Assembly: GCA_026003255.1 (NCBI GenBank)
Contig: BPGX01000002.1
Location: 186,001 to 250,000, forward strand
Source of the DNA: Bacteroidia bacterium
GTDB lineage: Bacteria > Bacteroidota > Bacteroidia > B-17B0 > Aurantibacillaceae
DNA: 64,000 bases
Direction: 5' to 3'
Part shown: one piece after another, positions 44,851 through 53,859 of the stretch
How positions within the stretch are numbered: the first letter of the stretch is position 1
How the letters are laid out: every line of letters starts with the position of its first letter
The notes under the pieces: model-generated
The model's database searches: none
Told to the model about the DNA's origin: nothing
What the model saw: only the letters and a program-made list of their open reading frames with translations
Program-made: the position numbers and the translations under genes

Positions 44851-46020
44851 TTAAGGACTCTTCAAAAGAGCCATATAAAATCCGTCAAAACCTTGAGAAG
44901 GCAATAATGTTTGTTCCTTTAATAATTTAAACTCTGGATGTTGATTCAAAAACCATTGAATTTGATCTTCGTTTTCTTTTTTAAGAATACTACAAGTTAC
45001 ATAAAGCAAATAACCATCAGGTTTTAGCATTTCACAATAATCCTTTAAGATGTTTCTTTGGATATAAATGAGTTCATTTAAGTTTTGCGATGAGAATTTT
45101 AATTTGGTATCCGGATTTCGTTTAATAACACCAGTGCCACTACAGGGGGCGTCAATTAATACAATATCGGCAGAGTGCTTTAAACGTTTGATTATTTTTG
45201 AAGAACTAATGGGTTTAATTTGTATGTTGGAACACCCCGCACGGTTTGATCTTTTATGTAATTCATGGAGTTTTTTATCTTCTACATCTAATGCTATGAT
45301 TTGTCCTTTGTTTTGTTTGAGTGCGGAGAGATGTAGTGTTTTTCCGCCAGCACCGGCACAAGCATCTATGATGCGATGGGCGTTTTGAAGCACTTCTTCT
45401 GGAATAAAGCGAGCGACTTTTTGAGAAGATAAATCCTGAAATTCGTAATATCCTTTTTTGAATAAATCATTTTGGCTTAAAAATTTTTTATTGGTGATGA
45501 TTAATGCCTCAGGACATTCAGTGTTTTCAATGGTTTCAATACCTAACTTAAAAAGTTCTTCTTGAAGTTGTTCTTTGGTGATTTTAATTGTATTAGTTCG
45601 AATTACCAGTGGAGCGGATTGATTGAGTGCTTTTGCTTCTGTTAGCCATTGATCTTTTCCAAGCGATTGAATACCTTCGTTCCATAAGTCATCATTAAAA
45701 GAAAGTAATATTCTCTCCGGGATATCAGCATTTGAAGTGATTTCATTGATAGTATATTGATTTAACGTATTGAGATTTTGAAAATAATAGTTGACGATAC
45801 CGAGAATACTTTTGTCAGCAGAGAGATATTCGAGCAAGTAATAATATCTAACAATGTTGTATACAGTTTCAGCAATGATGCTTCTATCACGCTTACCAAG
45901 TTTTTTGTTGGTTTTAAAGAGGTATTCTAAAACTTTGTCTGAATAATAGTTTTCGTAAATGATTTTTTGAAGAGCGGTAATAATATTGTTTAAGATGGGT
46001 GTATAGATTTTCATTGGCAA
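44851..46020 (-). CDS. RsmB/NOP-family class I SAM-dependent RNA methyltransferase
   Basis: 389 residues. FQDLSSQKVARFIP, DACAGAGGKTLHLSAL (SAM motif I), IIALDVEDKKLHELHKR, IVLIDAPCSGTGVIKRNPDTK with the PCSGTG catalytic Cys, and LLYVTCSILKKENEDQI with the second TC cysteine are all present. This is an rRNA m5C methyltransferase of the RsmB/NOP2 type. The N-terminal NusB-like helical region covers about the first 130 residues. Confidence 0.92.
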   Translation of the reverse strand: MPMKIYTPILNNIITALQKIIYENYYSDKVLEYLFKTNKKLGKRDRSIIAETVYNIVRYYYLLEYLSADKSILGIVNYYFQNLNTLNQYTINEITSNADIPERILLSFNDDLWNEGIQSLGKDQWLTEAKALNQSAPLVIRTNTIKITKEQLQEELFKLGIETIENTECPEALIITNKKFLSQNDLFKKGYYEFQDLSSQKVARFIPEEVLQNAHRIIDACAGAGGKTLHLSALKQNKGQIIALDVEDKKLHELHKRSNRAGCSNIQIKPISSSKIIKRLKHSADIVLIDAPCSGTGVIKRNPDTKLKFSSQNLNELIYIQRNILKDYCEMLKPDGYLLYVTCSILKKENEDQIQWFLNQHPEFKLLKEQTLLPSQGFDGFYMALLKSP

Positions 46021-46108
46021 AGCAGATAAAATGCGGCAAAAGTGTAATTTATTTTTTAATACAGGTATTAAAAATTTCCTTATATTTGCAGTAGAAAATT
46101 ATTTACCT

Positions 46109-46480
46109 ATGAAGAATATGAGTTATTTTTTTGGTGTGATAATGGTTTTTGTGGGTTCTTTATTGTATATGTCTTGTAAAAAAGATACTACTTGTAAAGT
46201 GAATGTAAAATGTGTGAATGCTTCAACGGGTGCTGCAGTGGATGGAGCACTGGTGAAGTTGTATGCTCCTGTAAAAACAGCATCTGGAGGAACAGTGGTA
46301 GCAGATGTGAAAGCGGAAGGAACTACTAATTCTGATGGAGTAGTATCTTTTAAATTTAAGTTGCCCGCGATATTTAATATCAGAGCAGAAAAAACGAGCG
46401 ATTCATTAGTGGGTACGGGAATGGTTACATTAGAAGAAGGTAAAACGGTAGATGCCACGGTTCAAATGAAGCATCAATAA
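46109..46480 (+). CDS. Small lipoprotein with carboxypeptidase-regulatory-like/Ig fold
   Basis: The ATG at 46109 is preferred to the track start, because it opens MKNMSYFFGVIMVFVGSLLYMSC, a lipoprotein signal, and a TATATTTG -7 element precedes it. The mature part (VNVKCVNASTGAAVDGALVKLY...GTTNSDGVVSFKFKLPAIFNIRAEK) looks like a small surface beta-sandwich domain. About 123 residues; function unknown. Followed 7 bp later by another lipoprotein gene. Confidence 0.72.
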   Translation: MKNMSYFFGVIMVFVGSLLYMSCKKDTTCKVNVKCVNASTGAAVDGALVKLYAPVKTASGGTVVADVKAEGTTNSDGVVSFKFKLPAIFNIRAEKTSDSLVGTGMVTLEEGKTVDATVQMKHQ

Positions 46481-46487
46481 TTTAAAT

Positions 46488-47171
46488 TTGAACGAACCAT
46501 TGTTAGTAATACGATATACCTTTTGTTTAATTTTATTAGGAGCACTTTTTGCGTGTGATAGTCCTGTATTTCACAATAAGAAATCAGAAGGATTGATAGA
46601 ATATAAAGTAGAAGCGGTAGATAAAACACATCCATTGGCAGGTTTAGCTCCGGATAAGGCGATTTTAAAATTCAAGGATGATAAGTATATGATTGAGATG
46701 AGTACAATGGGTGTGTTTAAAACCATTTTTATATTAGATGCGAAAAAAAAGACATTAACAGAGATGATTAAGTTTATGGATATAAAAAAAGCGTGTATTG
46801 AAACTCAGGAAGACCTTGTAAAAGAAGCCAATCTGTATGCTCTGAAATTTAAGAATACAAATGAAAAAACAACATTGGCAGGATATAAGTGTCATAAATT
46901 ATGGGCATATTATGTCTCCAATCCGCAAGACAGTTTTGAAGTATTGTATACAAAAGAATTAGAACCGCAAAATATCTATGATTTAAGTGCGTATAAAGGC
47001 ATCAATGGGATGTTGATGAAATATCGGTTGAGAAAATGGGGACTGGAGTTGGAATTTACAGCACAAAATGTTTCTCTACAACAAATTCCGGACGAAGAGT
47101 TTGAATTACCAGCATACTACAAAGTGATTAGTAAAGAAGAGATGGAACAATTTATCAAGAGTTTGCAATAA
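46488..47171 (+). CDS. Lipoprotein, DUF4412/GLPGLI-like
   Basis: 227 residues from a TTG; signal plus lipobox (FCLILLGALFACDS). The mature protein reads GLIEYKVEAVDKTHPLAGLAPDKAILKFKDDKYMIEMS and LAGYKCHKLWAYY, like DUF4412/GLPGLI-type periplasmic proteins. It overlaps the convergent glycosyltransferase by 17 bp. Function unknown. Confidence 0.65.
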   Translation: MNEPLLVIRYTFCLILLGALFACDSPVFHNKKSEGLIEYKVEAVDKTHPLAGLAPDKAILKFKDDKYMIEMSTMGVFKTIFILDAKKKTLTEMIKFMDIKKACIETQEDLVKEANLYALKFKNTNEKTTLAGYKCHKLWAYYVSNPQDSFEVLYTKELEPQNIYDLSAYKGINGMLMKYRLRKWGLELEFTAQNVSLQQIPDEEFELPAYYKVISKEEMEQFIKSLQ

Positions 47172-48297
47172 GATTAATTAGTTTCAATATATTTTCTTCG
47201 TTACTAAATTCTTTCAGTAGCGATTGTCTTTGTTCAATCGCAAAATCATCAAATTCCAGTGTTTGAACTGATTGAATAGTAGTTATCATTTCATCGTGAT
47301 TATTCTTGATGAAGAATGAAGCATTCGGTTTTAGTGATGTACCCGCAATCATTTTTTCATTGCATACGATAAATCGTGCTGTAAATAAGCTGTAGAGTAA
47401 TTTTAGTTTTAGTCCGGTGGCTTGATGGGTGTAAAGCCAAACAATGTGAGCATTCTGGATGAGTTGTTTCATCTCATTGGTGTCGGGATTGGGGACAATT
47501 TTTATGTGAGGATATTTTTCTGCTTTTTTGTAAAGAAAGTCAGGCGGATTTTTGCCAGCAATAAAAATTGGTAAAGAAATGTATGGTGCTATTTTTTCAA
47601 TGAGGAATTCAGCAGCTTTATAGTTTTCTGCTACACTTAAATTTCCGTGATATAATAAATAATCGCCTTTCCCTTTCCATACGCTTATATCATTATATGG
47701 ATGAAATGAGGGTAGATGAATCGAATGTATATTTGAATAGTATTGATGAGTGTATTTGTCGTCTGCTTGAGTAACGGGCAAAAGAATATTTGCTTTTGGA
47801 AATGCTTTTTTTTCGTAGAAATAAAGTTTGATACTCTCAATTAAAAAATAAAATTTTTTGATAAGATTTTTTTCAGATAAAAATAGATGATAGTAATAAT
47901 GATGTTCAATATTGCTTAATCGAAGGATTTTTAATCGGTGTTTCAAATCAGGATGATTGATAAAATAAGCACAGTGTAAGGTTTCAAACAAAATGGGATA
48001 ATTGTCTTGTTTTAAATTATTCAAAAGTTCGTGAGATTTTCTGGAAACAACTGTATAGGGCAATAAACACAAATGTTGAGAAAAGGTGGCATTGCGTTTG
48101 TAATAATAAATTTTATGGCAATAATTAGAAAGTTCTTCGGATGGAGTTTTTGAATTGTATTGAAAACAATGCAGGATAACTTTGATTCCTTTTTGATAGA
48201 GGTATTTTATTTTATAGAAAACATCAATAATTCCACCATAATCAGGAGGGTAAGGTATGTCAAAAGCAACAATGTGTATATATGAATCTTTCTTCAC
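47155..48297 (-). CDS. Glycosyltransferase (GT-B fold, family 4-like)
   Basis: 380 residues. IVAFDIPYPPDYGGIIDVFYKIKYLYQKG is the acceptor-side GT-B N-terminus. The donor side has YLLYHGNLSVAENYKAAEFLI, IFIAGKNPP, IKIVPNPDTNEMKQLIQNAHIVWLY and TGLKLKLLYSLFTARFIV with a Lys in the phosphate-binding position. Predicted to act in cell-surface glycan synthesis. The TatD-like gene ends 2 bp before its start. Confidence 0.8.
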   Translation of the reverse strand: MKKDSYIHIVAFDIPYPPDYGGIIDVFYKIKYLYQKGIKVILHCFQYNSKTPSEELSNYCHKIYYYKRNATFSQHLCLLPYTVVSRKSHELLNNLKQDNYPILFETLHCAYFINHPDLKHRLKILRLSNIEHHYYYHLFLSEKNLIKKFYFLIESIKLYFYEKKAFPKANILLPVTQADDKYTHQYYSNIHSIHLPSFHPYNDISVWKGKGDYLLYHGNLSVAENYKAAEFLIEKIAPYISLPIFIAGKNPPDFLYKKAEKYPHIKIVPNPDTNEMKQLIQNAHIVWLYTHQATGLKLKLLYSLFTARFIVCNEKMIAGTSLKPNASFFIKNNHDEMITTIQSVQTLEFDDFAIEQRQSLLKEFSNEENILKLINLIANS

Positions 48298-48299
48298 AA

Positions 48300-48956
48300 T
48301 TAAACAGGCAATTTTTCAAGCATAAATGCTCTGTAAAAATTTTCAAGGATTTGGTGTTGTAAAGTATTTATATCAATCTTCAAAATTTGAGATGCAGCAT
48401 TGTACACATCTTTTATGGATATTGTTTCATCATTGTTATAAAAAAGTATTCTTTTTGCAGAAGTATTTTTTAGGTGCAATAAAATATTCTCGTTCCCTAA
48501 AACAATTGATTTATCAAATGCAATGTAATAATCTTTAATGCCATTTATATTTTTTAGATTATCTGGCAAATAATCGGATGGAATGATAACAGGGTGTTTG
48601 AATTTTTGTTGTGTAAGAATGTCAATAATTTCTTTCCATGCTTTATGACAATATAGAATAAGTGGCTTGTTTAATAATTGCGCTGTTTTTACTTGTTGAG
48701 TAAAAATTTTTTCTTGTTCGGGATAATTAATCTCAAAACTTTTGTCTAATCCGCATTCACCAATAGCCAGACAAGATTTTTCAGAGGCATTAATAAAAAA
48801 GAGTTCTACAGATTTATTGTAATTTTCTTTGTCAATATACCACGGATGAATCCCTGTTGAATACAACAATGGTTTTTGAATTGTATCAATAGGAATGTTT
48901 ACTACTTCAATAGATGCTTCCTGAAAGGAATTTTTTGTGAAAACATTTATATACAT
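48300..48956 (-). CDS. TatD-family hydrolase-like protein lacking the N-terminal His-x-His
   Basis: 218 residues from the Met at 48956 (MYINVFTKNSF...). The family blocks STGIHPWYID, CLAIGECGLDKSFEINYPEQEKIF and LILYCHKAW are clear. However, the normal metal-binding HxH after the first strand is replaced by VFTKN, and the terminal SD-x-P block (normally giving the last ligand Asp) is replaced by LFYNNDE. It may be catalytically dead or altered in metal binding. It precedes the glycosyltransferase. Confidence 0.75.
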   Translation of the reverse strand: MYINVFTKNSFQEASIEVVNIPIDTIQKPLLYSTGIHPWYIDKENYNKSVELFFINASEKSCLAIGECGLDKSFEINYPEQEKIFTQQVKTAQLLNKPLILYCHKAWKEIIDILTQQKFKHPVIIPSDYLPDNLKNINGIKDYYIAFDKSIVLGNENILLHLKNTSAKRILFYNNDETISIKDVYNAASQILKIDINTLQHQILENFYRAFMLEKLPV

Positions 48957-49068
48957 AACACAAGCAAATTTAGTAAAAGAATAAGCATTATGCAAACTTC
49001 TTCAAACATTTTATTTTTATCCATCTACGTTTTACTTTAAGTATATTCGCAGAAATCATTTGATTATT

Positions 49069-51228
49069 ATGAGTAAAAAAACAGATAGCGTTTACGATAA
49101 AGTTTTAAAATTATTGAAGGATGTATATCCACGTTCGTTGAATTATAAACAAATTACTAAAAAACTCATCTCTTCTATTCCGGTTGAAAAAGAAGAGGTA
49201 AAAGACATTTTGTTCAATTTGCATCAAAAAGGATTAATATCAGAACACAAAATTGGGAAATATCGCTATAAGATGCCAGATAAATTTGTAACAGGAATTA
49301 TTGAATTTACTTCCAGAGGAGATGCCTATCTCTTAACCGAAGATGGACACGAAGATATTTACATCCACCCAGACGATACCGGAAAGGCCTTTCATGGAGA
49401 TTTTGTAAAAGTTAAACTATTAGATAAAAAACGAAGAAAACAATTAACCGGAAAAGTTGTCGAAGTACTTAAACGGGCTAAAACGCAATTTGTTGGTAAC
49501 ATTCAAATTAAAGACGATTATGCTTTTGTAGTCCCTGACTTCAACAAGATGCATAAAGATTTTTTTATTCGTGAGAAACACATTAATGGTGCAAAGAATG
49601 GAGATAAAGTGGTAGTAGAACTTATTGAATGGAAAGATGAAGATAAAAATCCGATTGGTAAGGTGGTGAAAGTTTTAGGAAGACCCGGTAAGCACGAAAC
49701 AGAAATACACGCCATAATGTTTGAATTTGGCTTGCCATCTGAATTTCCTGAAGAAGTGGAAGAAGAAGCCAACGCAATACCAGAAACAATACCTGAGGAA
49801 GAAATAAGAAACCGGAGAGATTTTAGAGATGTGTTGACATTTACAATAGATCCAATTGACGCAAAGGATTTTGATGATGCTTTGTCTATTCAAAAACATC
49901 ACAGTGGTTTATGGGAAATTGCCGTGCACATTGCCGATGTATCGCACTATGTAAAGCCGAATACAGAATTAGATAAAGAGGCCTTGTTGAGAGGAACTTC
50001 TGTTTATCTGGTAGATAGGACAATACCAATGTTGCCAGAAAAATTGAGTAACAACATTTGTTCTTTACGGCCAAATGAAGATAGATTGTGTTTTAGTGCT
50101 GTTTTTTTGATGGACGATAATGCCAGAGTACATCATCAGTGGTTTGGAAAAACGATTATTCATAGTAACCGGCGATTTACCTACGAAGAAGTGCAAAAGA
50201 TTTTGGAAAGCAAAAAGGGTGAATATGCAGATGAATTGTTATTGTTAGACAAATTGGCTAAAAAAATGCGTACGGAGAGAATGAGAAACGGATCAATCAT
50301 TTTTGATAAAATAGAAGTAAAGTTTCATCTGGATGAAAGTGGAATACCGACTAGTGTATATTTCAAAATACAACAAGATGCCCATCGTTTGATAGAAGAT
50401 TTTATGCTGTTAGCGAACAAGTCAGTGGCAAAGTTCTTGAGTGAACCACCGGATTATTTAGATTCTAAAAGAAAGAAAAAATATGCATCTGTTTATCGTG
50501 TACACGATGCACCATCCGAAGAAAAATTAGAAGAGTTTGCCAGAATTTGTGCGCAATTTGGATATAAAGTTGATATTAAAAATCCTGACAAAACGGTACA
50601 ATCTATCAATAAAGTTTTGCAGGAAGTAAAAGGTAAAAAAGAATCGAATATGTTAGAAATGCTGGCTATTCGCAGTATGGCAAAGGCCATTTATTCTACT
50701 GATAACATTGGACATTACGGATTAGGATTTGATTATTACACGCATTTCACTTCTCCTATTCGTCGTTATCCGGATATTTTAGTGCATCGTTTGTTGGAAG
50801 CAAGATTGAATGAAAAAATGTATTCCAATAAAGAAGAATTAGAATTTTTTTGTAAACAATCATCTGAACGTGAACGAGTAGCTACGGATGCAGAAAGAGC
50901 GTCTGTAAAATACAAACAGGTGGAATATATGATGGATAAGATTGATCAGATTTTTCCAGCAGTGATAACAGGTGTTACAGAATGGGGCATATATGCTGAA
51001 ATTACGGAAAATCTTTGTGAAGGAATGATTCGCTTAAAAGATTTGCAGGATGATTTTTACATTTATGATCCAGATAACTTCCGATACATTGGAAAACATT
51101 ATAGAAAAATTTACGCCCTTGGGGATCAGATTCTTGTCAAAGTAAAATCTGCGGATTTATTCAAGAAACAATTAGATCTGGAGATTGTAAGCCCCCATCA
51201 GAAATTGCACAAAAAGAAGAAACATTAG
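49069..51228 (+). CDS. rnr: Ribonuclease R (RNase II/RNB family exoribonuclease)
   Basis: 719 residues from the ATG at 49069. N-terminal winged helix (SLNYKQITKKLIS), cold-shock domains, then the RNB catalytic domain with DPIDAKDFDDALSI (metal Asp cluster), VAHIADVSHYV-like, TSVYLVDRTIPMLPEKLSNNICSL and YTHFTSPIRRYPDILVHRLL, and a C-terminal S1 domain with a Lys tail. A processive 3'-5' exoribonuclease that degrades structured RNA in the cytoplasm. Confidence 0.96.
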   Translation: MSKKTDSVYDKVLKLLKDVYPRSLNYKQITKKLISSIPVEKEEVKDILFNLHQKGLISEHKIGKYRYKMPDKFVTGIIEFTSRGDAYLLTEDGHEDIYIHPDDTGKAFHGDFVKVKLLDKKRRKQLTGKVVEVLKRAKTQFVGNIQIKDDYAFVVPDFNKMHKDFFIREKHINGAKNGDKVVVELIEWKDEDKNPIGKVVKVLGRPGKHETEIHAIMFEFGLPSEFPEEVEEEANAIPETIPEEEIRNRRDFRDVLTFTIDPIDAKDFDDALSIQKHHSGLWEIAVHIADVSHYVKPNTELDKEALLRGTSVYLVDRTIPMLPEKLSNNICSLRPNEDRLCFSAVFLMDDNARVHHQWFGKTIIHSNRRFTYEEVQKILESKKGEYADELLLLDKLAKKMRTERMRNGSIIFDKIEVKFHLDESGIPTSVYFKIQQDAHRLIEDFMLLANKSVAKFLSEPPDYLDSKRKKKYASVYRVHDAPSEEKLEEFARICAQFGYKVDIKNPDKTVQSINKVLQEVKGKKESNMLEMLAIRSMAKAIYSTDNIGHYGLGFDYYTHFTSPIRRYPDILVHRLLEARLNEKMYSNKEELEFFCKQSSERERVATDAERASVKYKQVEYMMDKIDQIFPAVITGVTEWGIYAEITENLCEGMIRLKDLQDDFYIYDPDNFRYIGKHYRKIYALGDQILVKVKSADLFKKQLDLEIVSPHQKLHKKKKH

Positions 51229-51470
51229 TATTTTTCTACTTTAATAATATTTACCGGACAATTTTTAGCGGCTTCAAGGTTGGATTCATATTCTTCTGAA
51301 TGCACGATTACTGAATAAATTCCTTTTTTTTCTTGCGCCCCTAGTAATACACTTTTTCCATCTTTTTTAGACATTCTCCAACGTTGAGGTGCTGCTTCTA
51401 CACAAGCATTGCAGCCAATGCATTTACTCCTATAATGTGTGATTCGTATTTGATTTTTTAATTTTACCAT
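51225..51470 (-). CDS. Single-cluster [4Fe-4S] ferredoxin
   Basis: 81 residues. CIGCNACVEAAPQRWRM gives Cys-x2-Cys-x2-Cys and AAKNCPVNIIKV the remote Cys-Pro. Small cytoplasmic electron carrier, convergent with rnr and overlapping its end by 4 bp. Confidence 0.87.
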   Translation of the reverse strand: MVKLKNQIRITHYRSKCIGCNACVEAAPQRWRMSKKDGKSVLLGAQEKKGIYSVIVHSEEYESNLEAAKNCPVNIIKVEKY

Positions 51471-51511
51471 TCCAAAAATTATGGGCTTAAATTTAGTGGA
51501 ATAATTGGATA

Positions 51512-51817
51512 CTTGGGGTTATATTTATCCTATGCAATAGAATTAATGGATTTTGAATTTTCTATAAAATCAATTTGTTATATTCTAACCACAATGAACA
51601 CAAAAAAAATAATCAAAGTCCACAAAGTTTAGATACATTTTGTAAGTGAGAAAATACTTTGTGGTTCTTTGTAAAAAAATTTCGTTTTCTTTGAGGTTTA
51701 AGTAAATTAAAAATGAAAGTAATTAATACCAAACTGGTGATGAATATTTTTGCTGAAATTTCAATAGAATAAAGCAATGTATATAGCATATTAATTTTTA
51801 ATGCATATTATGGGTTT
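51512..51817. repeat. Dispersed intergenic repeat, family A (copy 3)
   Basis: TTGGGGTTATATTTATCCTATGCAATAGAATTAATGG, GAATTTTCTATAAAATC, TCTAACCACAATGAACAC, CAAAGTCCACAAAG, AGAAAATACTTTGTGGTTC, and a right part ACCAAACTGGTGATGAATATTTTTGCTG...TTAATGCATATTATGGGTTT shared with family B. It touches the stop codon of the decayed acetolactate decarboxylase gene, at the left edge of the cassette array. Confidence 0.6.
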
Positions 51818-51819
51818 AT

Positions 51820-52533
51820 TCATTCTGTCGGCAAGTAAAGTTTCATAGTTCCTTTTTTAAACAACACTTCGTCCAAATGCCCCATTTTTTGTCTGTCTGT
51901 TGTAATTAAGTGCATATGCAAATAGGTGTCGTGATGCGTAAAAATTGCTTTATGTTCGGTTGAGAAAAAGCCAATAATTTCGGATTGTTCGTTTTTAACT
52001 TCGTAGTTCTTTTGTCCCTTGTGTGCTTCGTCTGGTGAACTTACATTTGACCCTTTCGGCAAATTCACAATATGTTGTCGCCTTTTCAACTGTCCCTGAG
52101 AGCTTAAACATAAAAGGTCGTGGAGAGTTTTTAATCACTTTGTCAAGATATATTTCAAGTTGTTGAATTGTTTGAATGCTGTCAGGCAAAGTTTGTTCAG
52201 TCCATTTTGAAATATTAGCATAAGCATAAAATGGGGCTTTTATGTCATAAGTTTCTTCAACTTTCATTGTCGAGTCGGAAACAACTGTCGATTTATAGGA
52301 TTTACCATCAATGATTAAAATTTCTCCTGATAAATATTCAACTGTTCCGAGGCCATATAAATTTGTCTTGTTGGTTATAGTGTCAAGTTTTATGTTTCTT
52401 AAAGTTGTCCTTTCCACATCACATTTTTCATTTCGCCAACAATTTTTACTTCGTTGGTTGTCTGTTGTGCTTTTATCGAGCAGTTTGTTAAGGTCAAAAT
52501 TGTTAGTCCGAGAAGTGTTGTTTTAAAATTCAT
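51820..52533 (-). pseudogene. budA: Acetolactate decarboxylase (BudA-like) lipoprotein, two frameshifts
   Basis: The start at 52533 opens a lipoprotein signal (MNFKTTLLGLTILTLTNC) and VGEMKNVMWKGQL, then a stop. The family continues in another frame: NIKLDTITNKTNLYGLGTVEYLSGEILIIDGK (track ORF 51995-52417). It returns to the first frame near 52089 for HIVNLPKGSNVSSP...IGFFSTEHKAIFTHHDTYLHMHLI and GHLDEV, the metal-binding His block. Acetolactate decarboxylase makes acetoin. Two compensating indels leave both ends in one frame. It is the last unit of the cassette array; its 3' attC seems to be lost. Confidence 0.75.
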
Positions 52534-52576
52534 TTTTATCATTTATTGTTTGTTGTTTCTGTGTCGTCCTACAATG

Positions 52577-52714
52577 AGGCATAACGTTTTGCAGCTACCC
52601 GAAGATGGCGATTTCGAAGCACTTCACTGTCAACCAAGCACAAACTTTGATAGAAGCACAAAGCTTGATTTAACCACTGAACCGCCACTTTTGGGTAGGT
52701 GCTGTTATGGGCTG
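52577..52714 (-). repeat. attC-like recombination site S1
   Basis: Imperfect palindrome: left arm GCATAACGTTTTGCAGCTACCC, right arm GGGTAGGTGCTGTTATGGGC. The centre carries a 60-bp block (CGAAGCACTTCACTGTCAACC...AAGCTTGATTTAACCAC) that is nearly identical in site S4. Its right end ATAGCAGCCCATAAC (read in reverse complement) partly matches the left end of S2, ATAGTTGCACAAAAC. Confidence 0.65.
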
Positions 52715-53362
52715 CTATTTGTTCTGTCTCCATTGTGATGTCGCCCTAATTCCATAATGAATTCCGTTAATTATTTCTGGCATTATGTTGTCAGTAAGTG
52801 AATTTAATTGAAAAGGCTCAAACCTTGCATTTTTTCCAGGAAACGGAATAGTTGTCACATAGTTTTTGTCAAACGATGTAAAGTAAGTCCCTTGAACACC
52901 TAACAAACTAATAAATATTTGATAAGGTGGTATTGTCTTATACAACTTTTCGTGAACTGCCTTACTTGCTTCAACAAAATCTCTGATAGCATAAAATAAA
53001 TTTTCAACTTTGATATAATTGAAACGTCCGTCCAATGAATTTTGATTTTCTATTGGATGTATAAACGTTTCCGTTATTCCGTTTTGAAAACAAATGTAAT
53101 ATTCATTGTTGGGTGTGTAACTTAGAATTCTATCACCAAGGTCGGAATATCTCGTGTCTAAGCCAATAAGCCGTCTAAATGAATGTTGTATTTTGAATTT
53201 ATGGTCTATGTCGTTCCAGTCTATTGGGTTGTTGTCTAATATATTTTCCGGGATGAAATGGATTAAAATTCCGTTGGTGTTAATTAAGTTTTCATTCACT
53301 TCTTTGTTTTCAACGCTGTCAATTCTTTGACTAACGTATTCTTTCATTTGTTCTATGTTCAT
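52715..53362 (-). CDS. Unknown cassette-encoded protein
   Basis: 215 residues from the Met at 53362 (MNIEQMKEYVSQRID); the track start lies in attC-like site S2. Composition suggests a soluble alpha/beta protein (ILIHFIPENIL, DTRYSDLGDRILSYTP, PPYQIFISLLGVQGTYF, YGIRATSQWRQNK). It resembles C-terminal parts of some putative ATP/DNA-binding proteins, but I cannot name a family. It is alone in its cassette between S1 and S2, and its stop codon falls within the S1 arm. Confidence 0.6.
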   Translation of the reverse strand: MNIEQMKEYVSQRIDSVENKEVNENLINTNGILIHFIPENILDNNPIDWNDIDHKFKIQHSFRRLIGLDTRYSDLGDRILSYTPNNEYYICFQNGITETFIHPIENQNSLDGRFNYIKVENLFYAIRDFVEASKAVHEKLYKTIPPYQIFISLLGVQGTYFTSFDKNYVTTIPFPGKNARFEPFQLNSLTDNIMPEIINGIHYGIRATSQWRQNK

Positions 53363-53378
53363 TGTTGTCGTTTTATAG

Positions 53379-53522
53379 TTGCACAAAACGGTTTGCGGTT
53401 TGGCGTAGTGGCGAATTGTTAGCACAAAAGTTTAATCAAAGAACTTCAATTGAACCTACCACTATACTGTCATACGAAGCACTGCACCCGCCATTACGCT
53501 AAACCGCTGTTATCGGCTTCTC
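53379..53522 (-). repeat. attC-like recombination site S2
   Basis: Arms AACGGTTTGCGGTTTGGCGTAGTGGCG and CGCCATTACGCTAAACCGCTGTTATCGGC pair over about 20 bp with small bulges. Right end GTTATCGGCTTCTC is complementary to the left end of site S3 (GAGTTGCCGATAAT), as expected for the two ends of one integron cassette. Confidence 0.7.
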
Positions 53523-53532
53523 TTCTGTCCGT

Positions 53533-53859
53533 CTATTTGATTTTCTTTTTCTTCTTGTCAAGATAGTCGCCAAGATTATTGAGTTTTGAGTTCCAAAACT
53601 TCTCTAATTGTCTAATGAAATCTTCTATTTCTTTTAGTGCTTCAAGTTGGGCATAGCAGTTTCGCTGTCTGCCGTCATTGTCGCTTTTTTGAATAAATAA
53701 AAGTCCGTTGTCTTCTAATATTTTCAAATGTTTAGAAACGGCTGGTCTCGACATATTAAACTTGTGAGCAATGGTGTTGACGTTGGTTGGCTCTTGAGAA
53801 ACCATCATCAGAATTTCTCTACGAGTAGGGTCGGCAATGGCTTTAAAAATATCTGTCAT
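53533..53859 (-). CDS. ArsR-family transcriptional regulator
   Basis: 108 residues from the ATG at 53859, which overlaps the stop of the AHSA1 gene as ATGA; the longer track start is a read-through of that gene in another frame. The winged helix reads FKAIADPTRREILMMV, TIAHKFNMSRPAVSKHLKILEDNGLL. It belongs to the group without metal-binding cysteines that is typically paired with SRPBCC/AHSA1 genes. The two inverted repeats at 55405-55448 at the head of the operon are its likely operators. Confidence 0.85.
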   Translation of the reverse strand: MTDIFKAIADPTRREILMMVSQEPTNVNTIAHKFNMSRPAVSKHLKILEDNGLLFIQKSDNDGRQRNCYAQLEALKEIEDFIRQLEKFWNSKLNNLGDYLDKKKKKIK

